From: Apoderus coryli
Lineage: Eukaryota; Arthropoda; Insecta; Coleoptera; Attelabidae
Assembly (NCBI GenBank): GCA_911728435.2
Contig: OU452216.1
Span: 1,667,981-1,731,980, forward strand
DNA: 64,000 nucleotides
Reading direction: 5' to 3'
In this document: positions 12,201 to 23,580 of the stretch, one piece after another
Layout: every line of letters starts with the position of its first letter
Position numbering within the stretch: position 1 is the first letter of the stretch
Position numbers and translations under genes: made by a program
The notes under the pieces: generated by a model
Databases searched by the model: none
Told to the model about the DNA's origin: nothing
Seen by the model: only the letters and a program-made list of their open reading frames with translations

Positions 12201-12470
12201 TACAGGGCGTCCCAAAAAATGGCTCCTAGTATGACCATTTTGAATTTAAATTTTCGAAAATCAAATCACATATTTAAATTCAAATTATTTATTAACTAAA
12301 CATAATATAACAAACCAAAAACATTTAAATTTACAAAGGCAAGTGTCGAAATGTTCACCATTTTGATCAATGCATTCGTGCAAACGGCGAATAAAAGCTC
12401 CGGCGTGCTTGTGTATGCGATTCTCTAATTTGGTGCGTCACGACGGATGCCACGGAGTTTTATGAGAAAA
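12201..12470 (-). pseudogene. Tc1/mariner-type transposase C-terminus with one terminal repeat
   Basis: A TACAGGGCGTCCC terminus at 12201 is followed by about 130 bases and then, on the minus strand (about 12460-12335), a frame reading ENRIHKHAGAFIRRLHECID then QNGEHFDTCL. This is the usual C-terminal end of insect mariner-type transposases (compare CLEMDGQHFEHML in the element at 1834-2905). The catalytic part and the other end are missing. Confidence 0.7.
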
Positions 12471-13734
12471 CTAGATATACAGGCTGTTTCATAATATGTG
12501 AGATGCAGGATGTGAGAGCTTGTCCAAAAATTGAAAAAAAAAAATTCTATTAACTAAGCCTCTAAAATGCACCATTTTCGAGATATTGAAAAAAAAAACC
12601 GTTTTTTGCGGATATTTCCGGAACCATTTATCGTACAGAAAACAGCTTTTGTAAGCATTTTCTACCCATAATAAGCTATGTTTTGGGCAAGAACGTTTTT
12701 TTTTTAAATTCATAATTGGTGAAGATTTTGAAGGAGTGGTGGGTGTTTTTCTCGCCTAATTACTACGCCACTGGAAAAAGTACGGTTTTAAGATACTCAT
12801 TTGAACCGCCAATGTTTTCTACACAAAAAAGGTACTCTTGGTCATAAGCTCTAAAGTTGGCCGTTTTCGAGGAAAATCAACTTGTCAAAAAACATGGTCA
12901 ATTTTTTTAAATAATTTTAATTTTTTCTACTAATTAAACGTCATAATTGCAAAATTTAATCTTATGTACCACCTTCGTACTACATTGACAAACGATCACA
13001 AATATATCCTGACACTACATTTTATGAATAAGCACATTCACATAGAGATAGCGAAGCATTTATTCGGCATGGATCTCTAATTGAATCCACATAGACATTC
13101 TCTGTTCATAATAAAGTTGTTTCGTTGTTCGCCTTTCGGCGCCATTTAATGGGAAAATTTCAAGCATGGACGGCGAATACACGAACGTGTATATTATACT
13201 TTCCAACGAATATTTTAATTACGCCACACTGGTGGGATAATTAATTATGCAATCGGCCGCTGTGTTTTATTCTTATTTTCTTTCTCGTGGATAATATGCA
13301 AGTTTGCGGCCAAGAGTACGCGAGTTGATGAATTATGAGCGATGAAGTATTTTTTAGTAAGGCTGATGGTGAAAATATTTTTGTATTCTTTTACATTTTT
13401 TAATATTCAAGTTGCTTTGAAATTTGCATAAGCTTATAAGCGCTTAAAGATTTTCTCGTAGTTATACAGCATGTTTTATAAAAAAAAGTTCAAGCTTACA
13501 CAGACATATAAGTACAGACATAGTTTTTCATGTTTTTTTATTATTAAATTTGCACATCTACTTCTTTCTAGAAAAAGAGCTCAAGACAGCAGGTGGCTGG
13601 CAGTAGATATGTTATAGGCACTGTGATTTTTTAATATCAGCGACTTTTAAATGTGACGCGATAAATAAATAAAGCTTTATTCCCAACCCACTTACATTCA
13701 TTTTCAAAGGAAATTAATTAAGTTTACGAGGGTG
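12471..13734. other. Repeat-like AT-rich stretch, no gene
   Basis: No coding region recognised. Around 12480-12720 the text has the character of a transposon end (tatacaggctgtttcataat, then ACCATTTTCGAGATATTG), but no inverted partner was found. The remainder shows nothing I can name. Confidence 0.4.
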
Positions 13735-13975
13735 CGTTTTCAATTCCGCGGAATATAGGATAAGGGTAGAAAAAGTGATCAATAACTTCTTCTATAAAAG
13801 TATCCTCGTTAGTTTCTAATTTTATTACAGCTTTTTCAATCGATATTTTGGCCATATTACTTAATCGCGCCTGCCCTATGTGCTATGTCGTACGTAAGTT
13901 TTAATTCTTTTAAGTGCAGAAAATCTCCTTTCGGCAGAAGCTGACGTTACTGGTAATACATTGATATCATCAAGT
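13735..13975 (-). pseudogene. hAT-family transposase, C-terminal dimerisation region remnant
   Basis: On the minus strand, about 13975-13900 reads INVLPVTSASAERRFSALKR then IKTYVRHS. The next frame continues QARLSNMAKISIEKAVIKL to IFRGIENAPS and a stop. The block PVTSASAERRFSALKRIKT is the hallmark of the hAT dimerisation domain. One frame change and a stop break it; the rest of the element is not seen. Confidence 0.75.
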
Positions 13976-14182
13976 ACCTAATGTAAAATTTTCCGACATA
14001 AGAGATTGTAGTTCATTATGGTAAAAAAAAAGTAACATTTTCTGTGAATTACCACAGATTTCCTTGCAATTTTCATTCATTTTTTAACAGTAAAATAAAC
14101 TGTTGCCCTCGAATAGTTCTCCATATTAAATTGTAAAGTAATAATTTTATGACTTTTTTGTCATTTATCTAAAATTTATATA

Positions 14183-15205
14183 TACAGGGTGTTAGTAAAT
14201 AAGTGCGACAAACTTCAGGAGGTAATTCTGCATGAAAAAATAATGACAGTTTGCTATATATACACATGTCCGCAAATGCTTCGTTTTCTGCTGAGATTTA
14301 GTTAAAGTTTTTCTTAAAAACTGAAGATTTATTGATTGCTCTGAAACCGGTGGAGATATAGAAATGAAATTTACTGGGTGTTAAGAGGTAGTTATTGCGC
14401 ATTTTTTGACATGCAATTAAGAATTTTATGTTCATCAGTGGCGCGCATACAGGTAATGATCTCAATTTTTTTGAAGGTACGCCACTGGGATTTTTCAAAT
14501 TAAAAATCATTTTGGAATTCCTCGTTCAATTTGTGATAAAAAATCTCTCTTGCTTTTTTATCGTAGGGGGCATTTGTGCACAAAAATAAAACATCTCGCC
14601 GCGACGCTAGTAGGCTACTGTCAACATTCTGTTATACGAATATTTCAACGAAATGTCAAATTAGCGTTTCTTTATAATAATATTTGTTATTTTCTCTTAT
14701 TGTTTTGGTTTAATGTTTATTGTATTAGATAGTTTTTGATAATGTATTAAATAAATGAAAAATACGGGGTAAGATGTTTTATTTTTTTGCATAAAGACGA
14801 TGCCCCCTACGATAAAATAGCAAGAGAGCAGAGATTTTTTATCACAAATTGAACGAGGAATTGCAAAATGATTTTTTATTTGAAAAATTCCAGTGGCGTA
14901 CCATTTTTTTCTTTAAAATAATTGAGATAATTACCCGTATGCGCGCCACTGATGAACACAAAATTCTTAATTGCTTGCCAAAAAATTTGCAATGACTACC
15001 TCTTAAAATTCACTAAATTTCATTTGCATATCTCCACCGGTTTCAGAGCAATCAATAAATCTTCAGTTTTTAAGAAAAATTTTAACATCCCGTATCTCAG
15101 AGGAGGAACAATTTGCGGGTAGATGTTTATATAGCAAACTGTCATTATTTTTTCATGCAGAATTACCCCCTAAAGTTTGTCGCACTAATTTACTAACACC
15201 CTGTA
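14183..15205. repeat. Palindromic element with TACAGGGTGTTAGTAAAT ends
   Basis: Termini TACAGGGTGTTAGTAAAT at 14183 and its complement ending at 15205, with arms of about 390 bp (to ~14570 and from ~14800) enclosing a ~220 bp spacer. No transposase. The CAGGGTGT terminus is shared with the other long palindromes here, suggesting related mariner-mobilised non-autonomous elements. Confidence 0.85.
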
Positions 15206-16644
15206 TATTTTTTGTTTTAGACGTCAGCTATTTTTTTTTAAATATCGGGTTTTGTTCCTTTTTCTTCTCTTTGTAGGCACTATTTATACGTACATATTTT
15301 ATATTTCAGATCTTCTAGGCCAAGTTCTTGTACGCAATATAGTTGTTTTTTTTTTTATTATAACATTTGTTTTCCCCCTTTTCTACTATTTACGAACGCC
15401 AATGTAAACAAAATTGTTATGCTGCATGTTGTAGGTTATCTTATATATATAATTAGCCAATTTTTCGTTCTTGGCCCTTTTTTACACTATTTTTGAACGC
15501 CTGTGTGAACCAGTTCATTTATGTAACATTTTTTATGTTATATTCTATCAGAACTATGAAAAATTATTCCGTATTTCGAATAAGTTGAGGAAGTATATAT
15601 TTTGACCCCTTTTACACTATTTACGAACGCCTATGAAAGTTATTTATGACACATTTTATTGGTTATATTCTATCAAAGCTATAAATAACTAGTTACTATT
15701 TCTTCTATGTTTAAGAAATACGTTTTTTTTTTAATATTTTTTAACCCATGTTACACTATTTTCGAACGCCAATGTGGTCTCATATTTTATGTTCAATATT
15801 TTAGGTTATATTCAACTAAATGGGTCAAAAATTATGCAGTACCTATTTCGGATAAGTTCATATCATAACTAGTCAATATTTTTGCTACTTTTAAGAAATA
15901 CGGTTGTTTCTAACCTTTTTACCCCATTTTACACTTTTTTCAAATGTCAATGTGGTCTAATTGTTTAGGTTACATATTTTAGCTTATATTTAATTAAAAA
16001 CAAATAAAAATTATTCAATATTTCGGATAAGTTTAAGAACTATGATTTTTTTAATTTTTGAACCCTCTTTTAAACACCTTGCCTACGCTCTATGTTAATC
16101 ACCACCTATAAATCCTGTAGTATTTTCGTACCAAATGTGATTAAAATCCGTTAAGTGGTTTTTGAGTTATCACGAATACAATTTTTTGCTGACCCTTTTA
16201 TAGAATTTTCACGGACGCCTAAGGTACATTAATTTGTGTCGTGTACTTTTAACACCAATTCAAGTAGTTACATATAAAAATTTTAACAATTTATTTTTTT
16301 ATTATTTTACTCGCTTTTCTACTATTTACGGACGCCTATGCAAATAAAAATTTTATGTGGAGTTTTGTATATCAAAACAATATATAATTAGCCAATTTTT
16401 CTGGTATATTTGGGAAACCTTTTTTTTTCGTTTTTGACCCTTTTTTTTAGACTATTTTAGAACGCCTGTGTGAACCAATTCTTTTATGGAATATTTTTTA
16501 GCTTATATTGTATCATAACTATGAAAAATTACTCCATATTTCGAATAAGTTTAGGAAATATATATTTTTTATAGTAGGAAATAAAACGTCAGACTCCACG
16601 AAATCAGTTTAATACATTACACTTAATGTGTTATGTCGATTAAA

Positions 16645-16690
16645 GCACCAAACATGTTTCGAAGCTCACTAGCTTCATCATCAGTGGTAA
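16645..16690 (-). ncRNA. Hammerhead-like motif, family C, intact core
   Basis: Minus strand: ACCA, CTGATGA, then T, stem II GAAGC/GCTTC around a six-base loop, GAAA, CATG, TT, TGGT. Stem I ACCA pairs with TGGT; stem III is the self-complementary CATG; the cleavage triplet would be GTT. One extra base separates CTGATGA from stem II compared with the minimal consensus, which may weaken folding. Confidence 0.6.
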
Positions 16691-17000
16691 CATTTAGTAG
16701 AGAAACTGTATTTTGTAAGTATTACATTAGTATGTAGTATATTTGTTTATATATTTTTGTTTAGTCAAAAGATTAGTTGCTGCGTAGAAACCAACCATAT
16801 AAATTAAAATAAAAATTTTTATAAAATTCAATCTCTTTAAAATGATCAAAAAGAAAAAGAAAAACAGCAATATGCAATAACGTAAAATTTAATTTCATTA
16901 GTAATAATAAGAATTTTCCTCGAGGTGACTTCGACGCATTACTCTTAATATAATCATACTAATGTAATACTTACAAAATACAGTTTCTCTACTAAATGTT

Positions 17001-17043
17001 ACCACTGATGATGAAGCTAGTGAGCTTCCAAACATGTTTGGTG
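17001..17043 (+). ncRNA. Hammerhead-like motif, family C, core mutated
   Basis: Same organisation as the motif at 16645-16690 but GAAA reads CAAA (C at 17029), changing an invariant core G. Stems I and II are intact. Expected inactive. Confidence 0.6.
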
Positions 17044-17680
17044 CTTTAATCGACATAACACATTAAGTGTAATGTATTAAACTGATTTCGTGGAGTCTGA
17101 CGTTTTATTTCCTACTACAATACATTCACTCCACTTCAGAATGGACTACTTCTTTAAAATATATTTTTTATTTTTTGACCCCATTTCCACTATTTACGAA
17201 CGCCTATGAAAGTAAGTTATTTGTGACACATTTTATAGGTTATATTCTATCAAAGCTATAAATAACTAGTTAATATTTCTGCTAGTTTTAAGAAATACGT
17301 TTTTTTTAAATCTTTTTTACCCCGTTTTACACTATTTTCGAACGCCAATGTGGTCTAATAACTTATGTTCATTATTTTAGGTTATATTCAATTAAATGCG
17401 TAAAAAATTATGCAGTATTTCGGAAAAGTTTAAGAACTATGAATTTTTTAAATTTTTGAACCCTCTTTTAAACCTCTTGCCTATGCTCAATGTTTCCCAA
17501 AATCTAATCAGCTCCTTGCCATGTCCAATAGTATCGCATCGACTTTCGCGTCACTAGATAAGTGATTTTTCTTAAACGAGCGACTGGAAAAGCACTATTA
17601 CTATTTATCCACAGACGCCACATACCTACTGCCTATTTCGTACGTTGGGGTATAAAATATTTGCAATAAATGTCTGTAAT

Positions 17681-18220
17681 AATATATATAAATGTATTGA
17701 AATTATTGCAAGCCGTAACAGAAGTGAACACTTCCAATGAAATCCAAAGACTAAAATAACAATAAGTACCTCGCCGAGGGACAAAATTACCTGATTTTAG
17801 AAATTATAACAAATACACAATCCGGTCCTTTTACATTTACGGAAGGCATTCTCGGGTTTTATGATGAGCAACATCGGAATAGAACTTAGTAAATACCATT
17901 TATCCTGAAGTCCACTATACGAATATTATAATATATTATCCGTTTGACCAGATCGGCTATAAAACTTTTAAAGGATCATCAATAAACTGTCCCTTTTTGT
18001 TAGACACGTGCGTATAATATATAATGGAATTCAAGAAAAATGGTTTTGACTAAGTTGTATTCCGATATTGCCCATCATAAAACCCAAGAAGGCCTACCAT
18101 AAATGTAAAATGACCGGATTGTATATGTATTATAATTTCTGAAAGCAGGTAATTGTATCCCTCGGCCAAATGGAAGTGTTCACTTGGGTTTGCAATAATT
18201 TTAAAACATTTATATATTAT
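17681..18220. repeat. Fold-back repeat next to the pogo element
   Basis: Inverted arms (about 17681-17890 and 18050-18220) include ATGTAAAAGGACCGG-type and TCATAAAACCC segments in opposite orientation. The spacer contains GACCAGATCGGCTATAAAAC at about 17946, repeated at about 21014 on the far side of the pogo insertion. No coding capacity. Confidence 0.65.
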
Positions 18221-18233
18221 TAGGGGAGAAATG

Positions 18234-18470
18234 GGTAATGGCGGTCACTTAAGCTAAATTCAAAATTAAAAGCGAAAAAAAAAACAAAATGTTTATTCTC
18301 TTTGGTAAAAAAATACAACACAGTACTGCTTTATTCAAGTAAATACTAATAGGAACTTTAACTCTAATATTAATATTCAAAAACATTATTCAAAAAAAAA
18401 AAGTACTTTGACCGCGATTGTCACTCTTTCGGGTATTACCGGTCACACATGTGGCTATTGCCGGTTACAC
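18234..18470. promoter_or_regulatory. Left subterminal repeat cluster of the pogo element
   Basis: Contains GGTAATGGCGGTCAC, GACCGCGATTGTCAC, GTATTACCGGTCACAC and GCTATTGCCGGTTACAC, variants of the motif repeated at the right end. Inferred transposase-binding sites. Confidence 0.6.
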
Positions 18471-20414
18471 GCAATGATCACAAATATATCCTACTGGAGT
18501 ATCTTTTCCTGAACATTCGGCGTGTACCCATAGTCCACAAATACTACATCTATACCACAATTCATTGTCTGCACCATAGTCATCACAAATGGTACATAAT
18601 GTTAATACTTCATTATTTTCATTATCACTGCAGACATCACTCATTACAATATCAGATTCTGATGATGAGGATACTGTCGTTCTCGCATTTTTTGTCTTTT
18701 GTTTACTTAACATCTTGCTACTACATTTTTGGTTAATATCTTTTGTACAATCACTCTCTTCTGGTGAATTGAATACCTTTTTCTTAGCTTCTTGAATTCC
18801 TTTAAATTTATTCTTTTTGATTTTATCATTTTGCAATCTTGCTCTTTTCTTTTCTTCTTTTTTTTCCATCTCCTCTTTTAGTGGGGTGGAAGTTAAAACA
18901 GCAGCATGTTGTTTGGGTCGAGCTTTAGTATTTGCCCGTTTAATATGTTTTTTAGGTATTGGAAGTAGTTCGTCAACACTTAGGTTAAGGATAGAAGTAG
19001 ACTGTCTCGAGGTAGACGGAATGGCCAACAATTGCTCCACACTTTTTGTATCAGTGCTGGGCAGTATATGAACGGAAGGTTCATCAGTTAAAGCAATTGA
19101 CAACGGTTCACGGTTGGTCTCTTTCGAGAGGATATTAGTAATTCCAGAAAGACCTGGGGTAGATAATTCCATTGCAGAGTTAGCACTATCGATAACCACG
19201 AATTCGTCTTCTTCATTTAAAGCTTCGGCTGCTAGAAAATCTTCATCCTTGAAAACGAAAGGATCAATCGGATATATCCCGGTCGCCTTAAAACCTGCTT
19301 CAGCTTTTGCTATAGATGCTGCATGTGAAAACGCTTTTCGGAAAAGTGATGCGACTTCGTAAGGAGTAATTTTGTCTCCTGCATTAGATTTCATATAATT
19401 GTTACACTCACTTCTGTAGAATGTCTTTAGGGGTCCATAAAAGGAAACATCCAAAGGCTGTGTTCGGTGGGACGTGTGGGGTGGTATTGATAACATTATA
19501 ATGTGATTTTCTCGGCAATACTCATAGGCTGCAAGGGAAACATGGCTACTGTGGTTATCCAAAATTAATAAAATCTTGTCATCTACGGAGGGTTTTGAGA
19601 TCTTTACAAAATGCGCAAGCCATTGTACAAAAAGTTCCTATGTGATCCAGCCGTTTTTGGAACATTTGTATATAGCACCAGGGGGTCCATCTTTTTCCAG
19701 TAGGGGTGAATGTCGCTGTCGGGGTAAAATAAACATTGGAGGTATAAAATTACCGACTGCACTCATTGCACATACTGCCGTAATATTCCGACCTCTTTCC
19801 CAGCTAGTCATTGCTCCTACTCTTTTTTGGCCTTTTCTGGATAGAATTTTATCTGGTTCCTGCACTGTTGAAACACCCGTTTCATCCACATTGTAAATGT
19901 TTCTGGGCGAACAATTATATCTTTCCATAACTTCTTGCAACAGTTTAAAGAAGCGGTCAATTTCAACTTTATTGAATGCTGTTGCTCTGTTTAAGCTAGT
20001 AGCTTCTGCCTTACGGACTGATAGGTGATTTCGGTTTAGAAACCCTTTAAGCCACTCACGACCCGCCAGTTTTAAAGCCTTATTAAAGTTATGTTTTACA
20101 TTGTTAGTTTCGGCATATTCATAGGCCATGCGCCTAACTTCTTTTTCTGTGCATTCATAAAAAATAGAAGCTAGATATTTTATTCTATTTGCCATTTCCA
20201 GTTCTTGATCTTTAGTAAACACCGATTTTCTGCCCATAAGCGGAGTATTATAAACTTTTCTGTGCAGTCTTTCTTGTAATGTTGAAAAAGGAATTCCGCA
20301 ACGTTTTGCTGCCTGTCGAATGGAAAGTCCTTCTTCATGTAACTGTTTGGCTTTATTGAGTGATTCGACGGACCATTGTGTCTTTTTGGGTTTTCCAATT
20401 CTTTGTTTTGGCAT
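18465..20414 (-). pseudogene. Pogo/Tigger transposase with C-terminal PHD finger, one premature stop
   Basis: Begins MPKQRIGKPKKTQWSV at 20414 and would run 649 codons to 18465. Order: Psq-type helix-turn-helix (GLSIRQAAKRCGIPFSTLQE, about 30-50); CENP-B/Tc5-type second DNA-binding region (about 65-140); DDE_1 core with D in IYNVDETG, D in LLILDNHSSH and D in RTQPLDVSFYGPLK; a long serine/lysine-rich tail with KKHIKRANTKARPKQ; then a C4HC3 PHD finger (CTIC, CSIC, WVHAEC, CDHC) ending at the stop. The only break is TAG between GWIT and ELFVQW (near 19638), a one-base nonsense change in an otherwise open frame, so inactivation is recent. Active relatives elsewhere in the genome are likely. C-terminal PHD fusion is unusual compared with classic pogo proteins. 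Confidence 0.9.
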
Positions 20415-20444
20415 CTGAAAAAAAATAATACTTTAGCTTAAGCA

Positions 20445-20838
20445 AGTGACAAATGCCGGTCACTTGACCGGCATTGCACATAACCTACGTTCATTGTTTA
20501 AAAAAATAAATAAAAAAATCTACCTGTTCTTATAGCTTTATTTTGTGTATAATAGTATAGTACAAGCCATTATCTTATTTTAAAAATATATGCGTTATCA
20601 AATTATATTAAATGTAGTACTTACAGCTTATTTTTAATATCGACAATATTAGAAGAAACTTCGTGAATATCTCAATACCGTCACTTCACTATGAACGCAA
20701 GATGTAGACTGAACAAGCAGTTACATATGTTTCAAGGACATTACGACGGATGTATTTAGCCGCCAGGGTTGCAAAATCTAAACTTATTTACGAAAAGAAA
20801 GAGGTGACCGGCATTACCAACTGACCGGCATTGCCCAG
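20445..20838. promoter_or_regulatory. Right subterminal repeat cluster of the pogo element
   Basis: Copies at 20451-20463 (AAATGCCGGTCAC), 20464-20479 (TTGACCGGCATTGCAC), 20803-20817 (GTGACCGGCATTACC) and 20821-20836 (CTGACCGGCATTGCCC). The first two lie head to head, and the cluster could also serve as the transposase promoter since the reading frame starts at 20414. Confidence 0.6.
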
Positions 20839-20848
20839 TTTTCCCCTA

Positions 20849-21187
20849 CAGACCTGTAGCATATTTGCATTTTTTACCTGGTGATATTCTACACAATAAA
20901 GATTAAACCAGGTAATTTATTACAGTTGATAAGCCAGAACCATTTTTCGTGAAAACAACTATTCTTATTTGGAGGGTATTGAGAAAGAGAGATTATTATC
21001 TTCTATTATCCGATTGACCAGATCGGCTATAAAACTTTTTAATTCTAAATAACATCACTAAACACTCTAAATCCTTCTAAATGGCTTATTTGCGCTTAAT
21101 TTAATTTCTTTTTACTAATAAAATTTGATTTTGAATTATAAGAGAGCAAACAGCATTTTGGTATACATGTAATTGTACTATATATAT
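20849..21187. other. Short repeat-containing spacer
   Basis: Contains a hairpin at about 20877-20913 (ACCTGGT and ACCAGGT) and GACCAGATCGGCTATAAAAC, also found at about 17946, suggesting the pogo element landed in or next to a repeat. No gene. Confidence 0.5.
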
Positions 21188-22268
21188 ACAGATGAAATTT
21201 TGTCTGCGATAATATAACAATGTGAACTCTCTTTTATTCATAAATTGACAGATGCGGTGTTGCCGCTTTTTACGTAGCTGATACCAACTTTGAAATGGAA
21301 CACCCTGTATTTTATTATATTTTTGAATACTGCTCATAAATCTTAGTATATTTGGTATAATAAGGTATATCTTTATCTGTTACCGATTTTGAGATTTTAA
21401 TTATTTTGTGTTTTTATGCTAAAACGGGGTATAATTTAAAAATCAATATTTTTGTTCTGGGTCAAGCCAAGCGACTGTTATTTTCAAAAACGTTTCTCAA
21501 GGCCGTAGAATTGATAACACTTGATAGCCTATAAATATACAGGGTGTTCACAGAATTGCAATATTTTTAATACAAAAAATACAACTCGAATTTTTTCAAA
21601 TGGAACACCCTGTATTTTTTATCTCAATCGATTGACTGTTAAATTCCCTATAAAAAGATATAACATAATATGCCTATACCTATCTCTAATAGATTTTTAA
21701 ATATAACTCAATTTACCAGTAGGCCATGACACCTAATATGTCAAAATATTGACATAATCAAAATAATTATTCATTGTTATATCTTTTTATAGGGAGTTTA
21801 ATTGTCAATCCATTGAGATAAAAAATGTACAGGGTTTTCCTTTTGAAAAAATCGATTTTGTTGTATTTAAAATGTGCAATTTTTTTGAATACCCTGTATA
21901 ATTATAGGCTATCAAGTGTTATCAATTACGCAACTCTAATGTCTTGAGAAACGTTTTTGAAAATATCAGTCGCTTGGCTTGACCCGGTACAAAAATATAT
22001 ATTTTTAAATTATACCCGGCTTTAGCATAAAAATCACAAAATAATTAAAATCGTTAAAACGGTAACAGATAAAAATATACCTTATTATATCAAATATACA
22101 CAGAATTATGAGCACTATTCAAAAATATAATAAAATACAGGGTGTTCTATTTGAAATTTCAAAGTTGGTATCAGCTACGATCTACGTATAGAAGTGGCAA
22201 CACCGCATCTGTCAATTTATCACTAAAAGAGAGTTCACTTGTTACATTATCGCAAACAAATGAAAGAT
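21188..22268. repeat. One-kilobase palindrome with several nested CAGGGTGT termini
   Basis: Arms of about 520 bp pair from TTTGTCTGCGATAATAT on the left to ATTATCGCAAACAAATG on the right. Inside the arms, ACACCCTGTATTT at about 21300 pairs with AAATACAGGGTGTTC at about 22133, and TACAGGGTGTTC at 21539 pairs with GAATACCCTGTATAA at 21890. Same concentric architecture as 1069-3673 but without transposase. Confidence 0.8.
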
Positions 22269-22439
22269 ATTATTATGAACATTAATGCGCCTTGCATTGC
22301 GGAAAATAATAATAACAAAAGAACGACCGAACTTATAATAAGTAACAAAAAAACAATAATAGAAACAAATTAAGGGGTGGACGCGGCACATATAATTTAG
22401 TAAATAAAAATCATTTGTAATAAATTCAATATTAAAAAA

Positions 22440-22700
22440 GCAGTATGGTGCAAACTGGCCATGTTCCTTATTTCCACAGAGAGGCGCTGGCGTGGTAGCT
22501 AAGTTGACAGCAGTCAGTAGTTGTGAGGTGATAATAATTATTAAGGGTGAGCGTTCCTTCGGGAATTTCTCAGAGCAGTCTCAAGCACAGTAAATAAGTA
22601 AACACTAAACACTCGTAATTCGTAATAGAAATAATCAGCATCAGCTGATAGTGACTGGTTAAAAAATTTGAATTGTTCAATCGAATCAGAATAATTAATT
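22440..22700 (+). promoter_or_regulatory. Probable 5' region of the coiled-coil protein gene
   Basis: Less AT-rich than its surroundings (AGAGAGGCGCTGGCGTGG near 22479) and directly upstream of the first coding exon. A TCAGT initiator-like sequence occurs near 22514. An in-frame TAA at 22692-22694 precedes the ATG. No TATA box is convincing, so the start of transcription is a guess. Confidence 0.4.
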
Positions 22701-22788
22701 ATGGATTCAATCAACTGCATAAAAAATATAACCGATATAATTAATGCACGAAACAGAAGTCTCGTCGAACATACGGGGAAAATTCAAG
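22701..22788 (+). CDS. Coiled-coil protein, first coding exon (1 of 8)
   Basis: ATG at 22701 with an in-frame stop just upstream; donor gtaggt at 22789; leaves in phase 1 after 29 codons. The eight exons (22701-22788, 29803-29929, 37915-38410, 39563-39602, 41260-41801, 50869-51132, 61041-61107, 62039-62157) all have AG/GT borders and their phases agree, giving 580 residues. Plan: helical, heptad-rich N-terminal half (about 1-235), a low-complexity polar middle, and short aromatic motifs near the C-terminus. I do not recognise the family with confidence. The layout recalls synaptonemal-complex-type proteins such as SIX6OS1, but that is only an impression. No signal peptide or membrane span; intracellular. 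Confidence 0.7.
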
Positions 22789-23580
22789 GTAGGTTTGAAT
22801 AATAATACTTATATGCAAGTACCTAGGTTTATATATTTTGTGTTGCTGTAAAATAGACTATTATACAACGCCATTCTACCAAAGCGTATGTTGTGGGAAC
22901 GTAAGGTAGGAGGTAGGTAGGTGTAAGTATCTTTAAGAATTTATTGCGACTTAAATTAGGTGGTGTATCTGTATAGTGGTGGATAGTAATAATAACATAA
23001 TAAATGTAACACTCGACATGATACCCACCATAGTAGAAGCAAAGACAAAATATGTATTTATCTTTGATAGAAGTAAGGTAAACATTCACATAGTTACATA
23101 TCATACCATGGTACCTACATTATTATATATTCCGCATAATATGTTATTAATTGTTCATCGAATTGTGATGTTAGTTTTCCAACATCTTTGACATTATTTT
23201 CGTTGTGGATGTAGGAAAGTTCTAAAGTATATTTTCTGTTTTAAGTTGTATTTAAGGTCTGGTATATACCTACTACATACGCATAAACATAATAATTATT
23301 ATATTCATAATTACTAGTATATTCTTTAAGAAGTATATAACGAGGACTATTATTCATAAAAATTAAAATTATTTAAATAATTATAATTTTTTGGGGACGG
23401 ACTAGCCCGAATAACTTTAGGTGTCCCGTTAGGGAATTTGGCGCTCCTATTACTTGAAAATACCTACCATACATTTCTAGCGATTGATTTATGTGCCCAT
23501 TAACGCCCAGATTTTTTTGTTTAATGCTTGAAAACATATTAAAGCTGGAAAAATATCCTAAATTTTTTTTTTGAGTCATA

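Larger units (their letters stand above)
16573..17158. mobile_element. Palindromic hammerhead-bearing insertion, family C, 13-bp target duplication
   Basis: A 586-bp insertion in the tandem repeat, flanked by the 13-mer ATATATTTTTTAT (16560-16572 and 17159-17171). Inverted arms begin AGTAGGAAATAAAACGTC and extend past hammerhead-like motifs on each strand. A ~40-base unpaired extension at the right end (ACTCCACTTCAG region) has a counterpart in the Penelope-like fragment at 49257. No coding capacity. Organisation suits a non-autonomous PLE-derived element. Confidence 0.8.
15300..17540. repeat. Higher-order tandem repeat with CTATTTACGAACGCC monomers
   Basis: Monomers are marked by TTTTACACTATTTACGAACG or close variants, with GAACGCC-type cores at about 15394, 15495, 15625, 15764, 15945, 16088, 16212, 16331, 16460, 17198, 17340 and 17485, spaced 100-180 bp. 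Monomers differ from each other, but their order repeats: the unit at 16331 matches the one at 15394, 16460 matches 15495, 17198 matches 15625 and 17340 matches 15764. After removing the insertion at 16573-17158 the higher-order period is about 0.94-1.03 kb. Related fragments occur inverted at 24230-24780 and 40580-40840. Confidence 0.75.
18223..20846 (-). mobile_element. Pogo/Tigger-like DNA transposon, nearly intact
   Basis: Left end GGGGAGAAATGGGTAATGG and right end (complement) GGGGAAAACTGGGCAATGCC form the terminal inverted repeat, with TA on both sides (18221-18222, 20847-20848). At 2.62 kb it holds one transposase reading frame on the minus strand, broken by a single stop. Subterminal copies of ACCGGCATTGCC/GGCAATGCCGGTCA cluster at both ends. 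Confidence 0.9.

Noticed and set aside
15300..17540. Regularly spaced repeats as a CRISPR-like array
   Set aside because: The host is a eukaryote, monomers are long and diverged, and order repeats instead of unique spacers.
18449..19896. Several plus-strand open frames of 68-106 codons
   Set aside because: They are antisense shadows of the pogo transposase and show no independent features.
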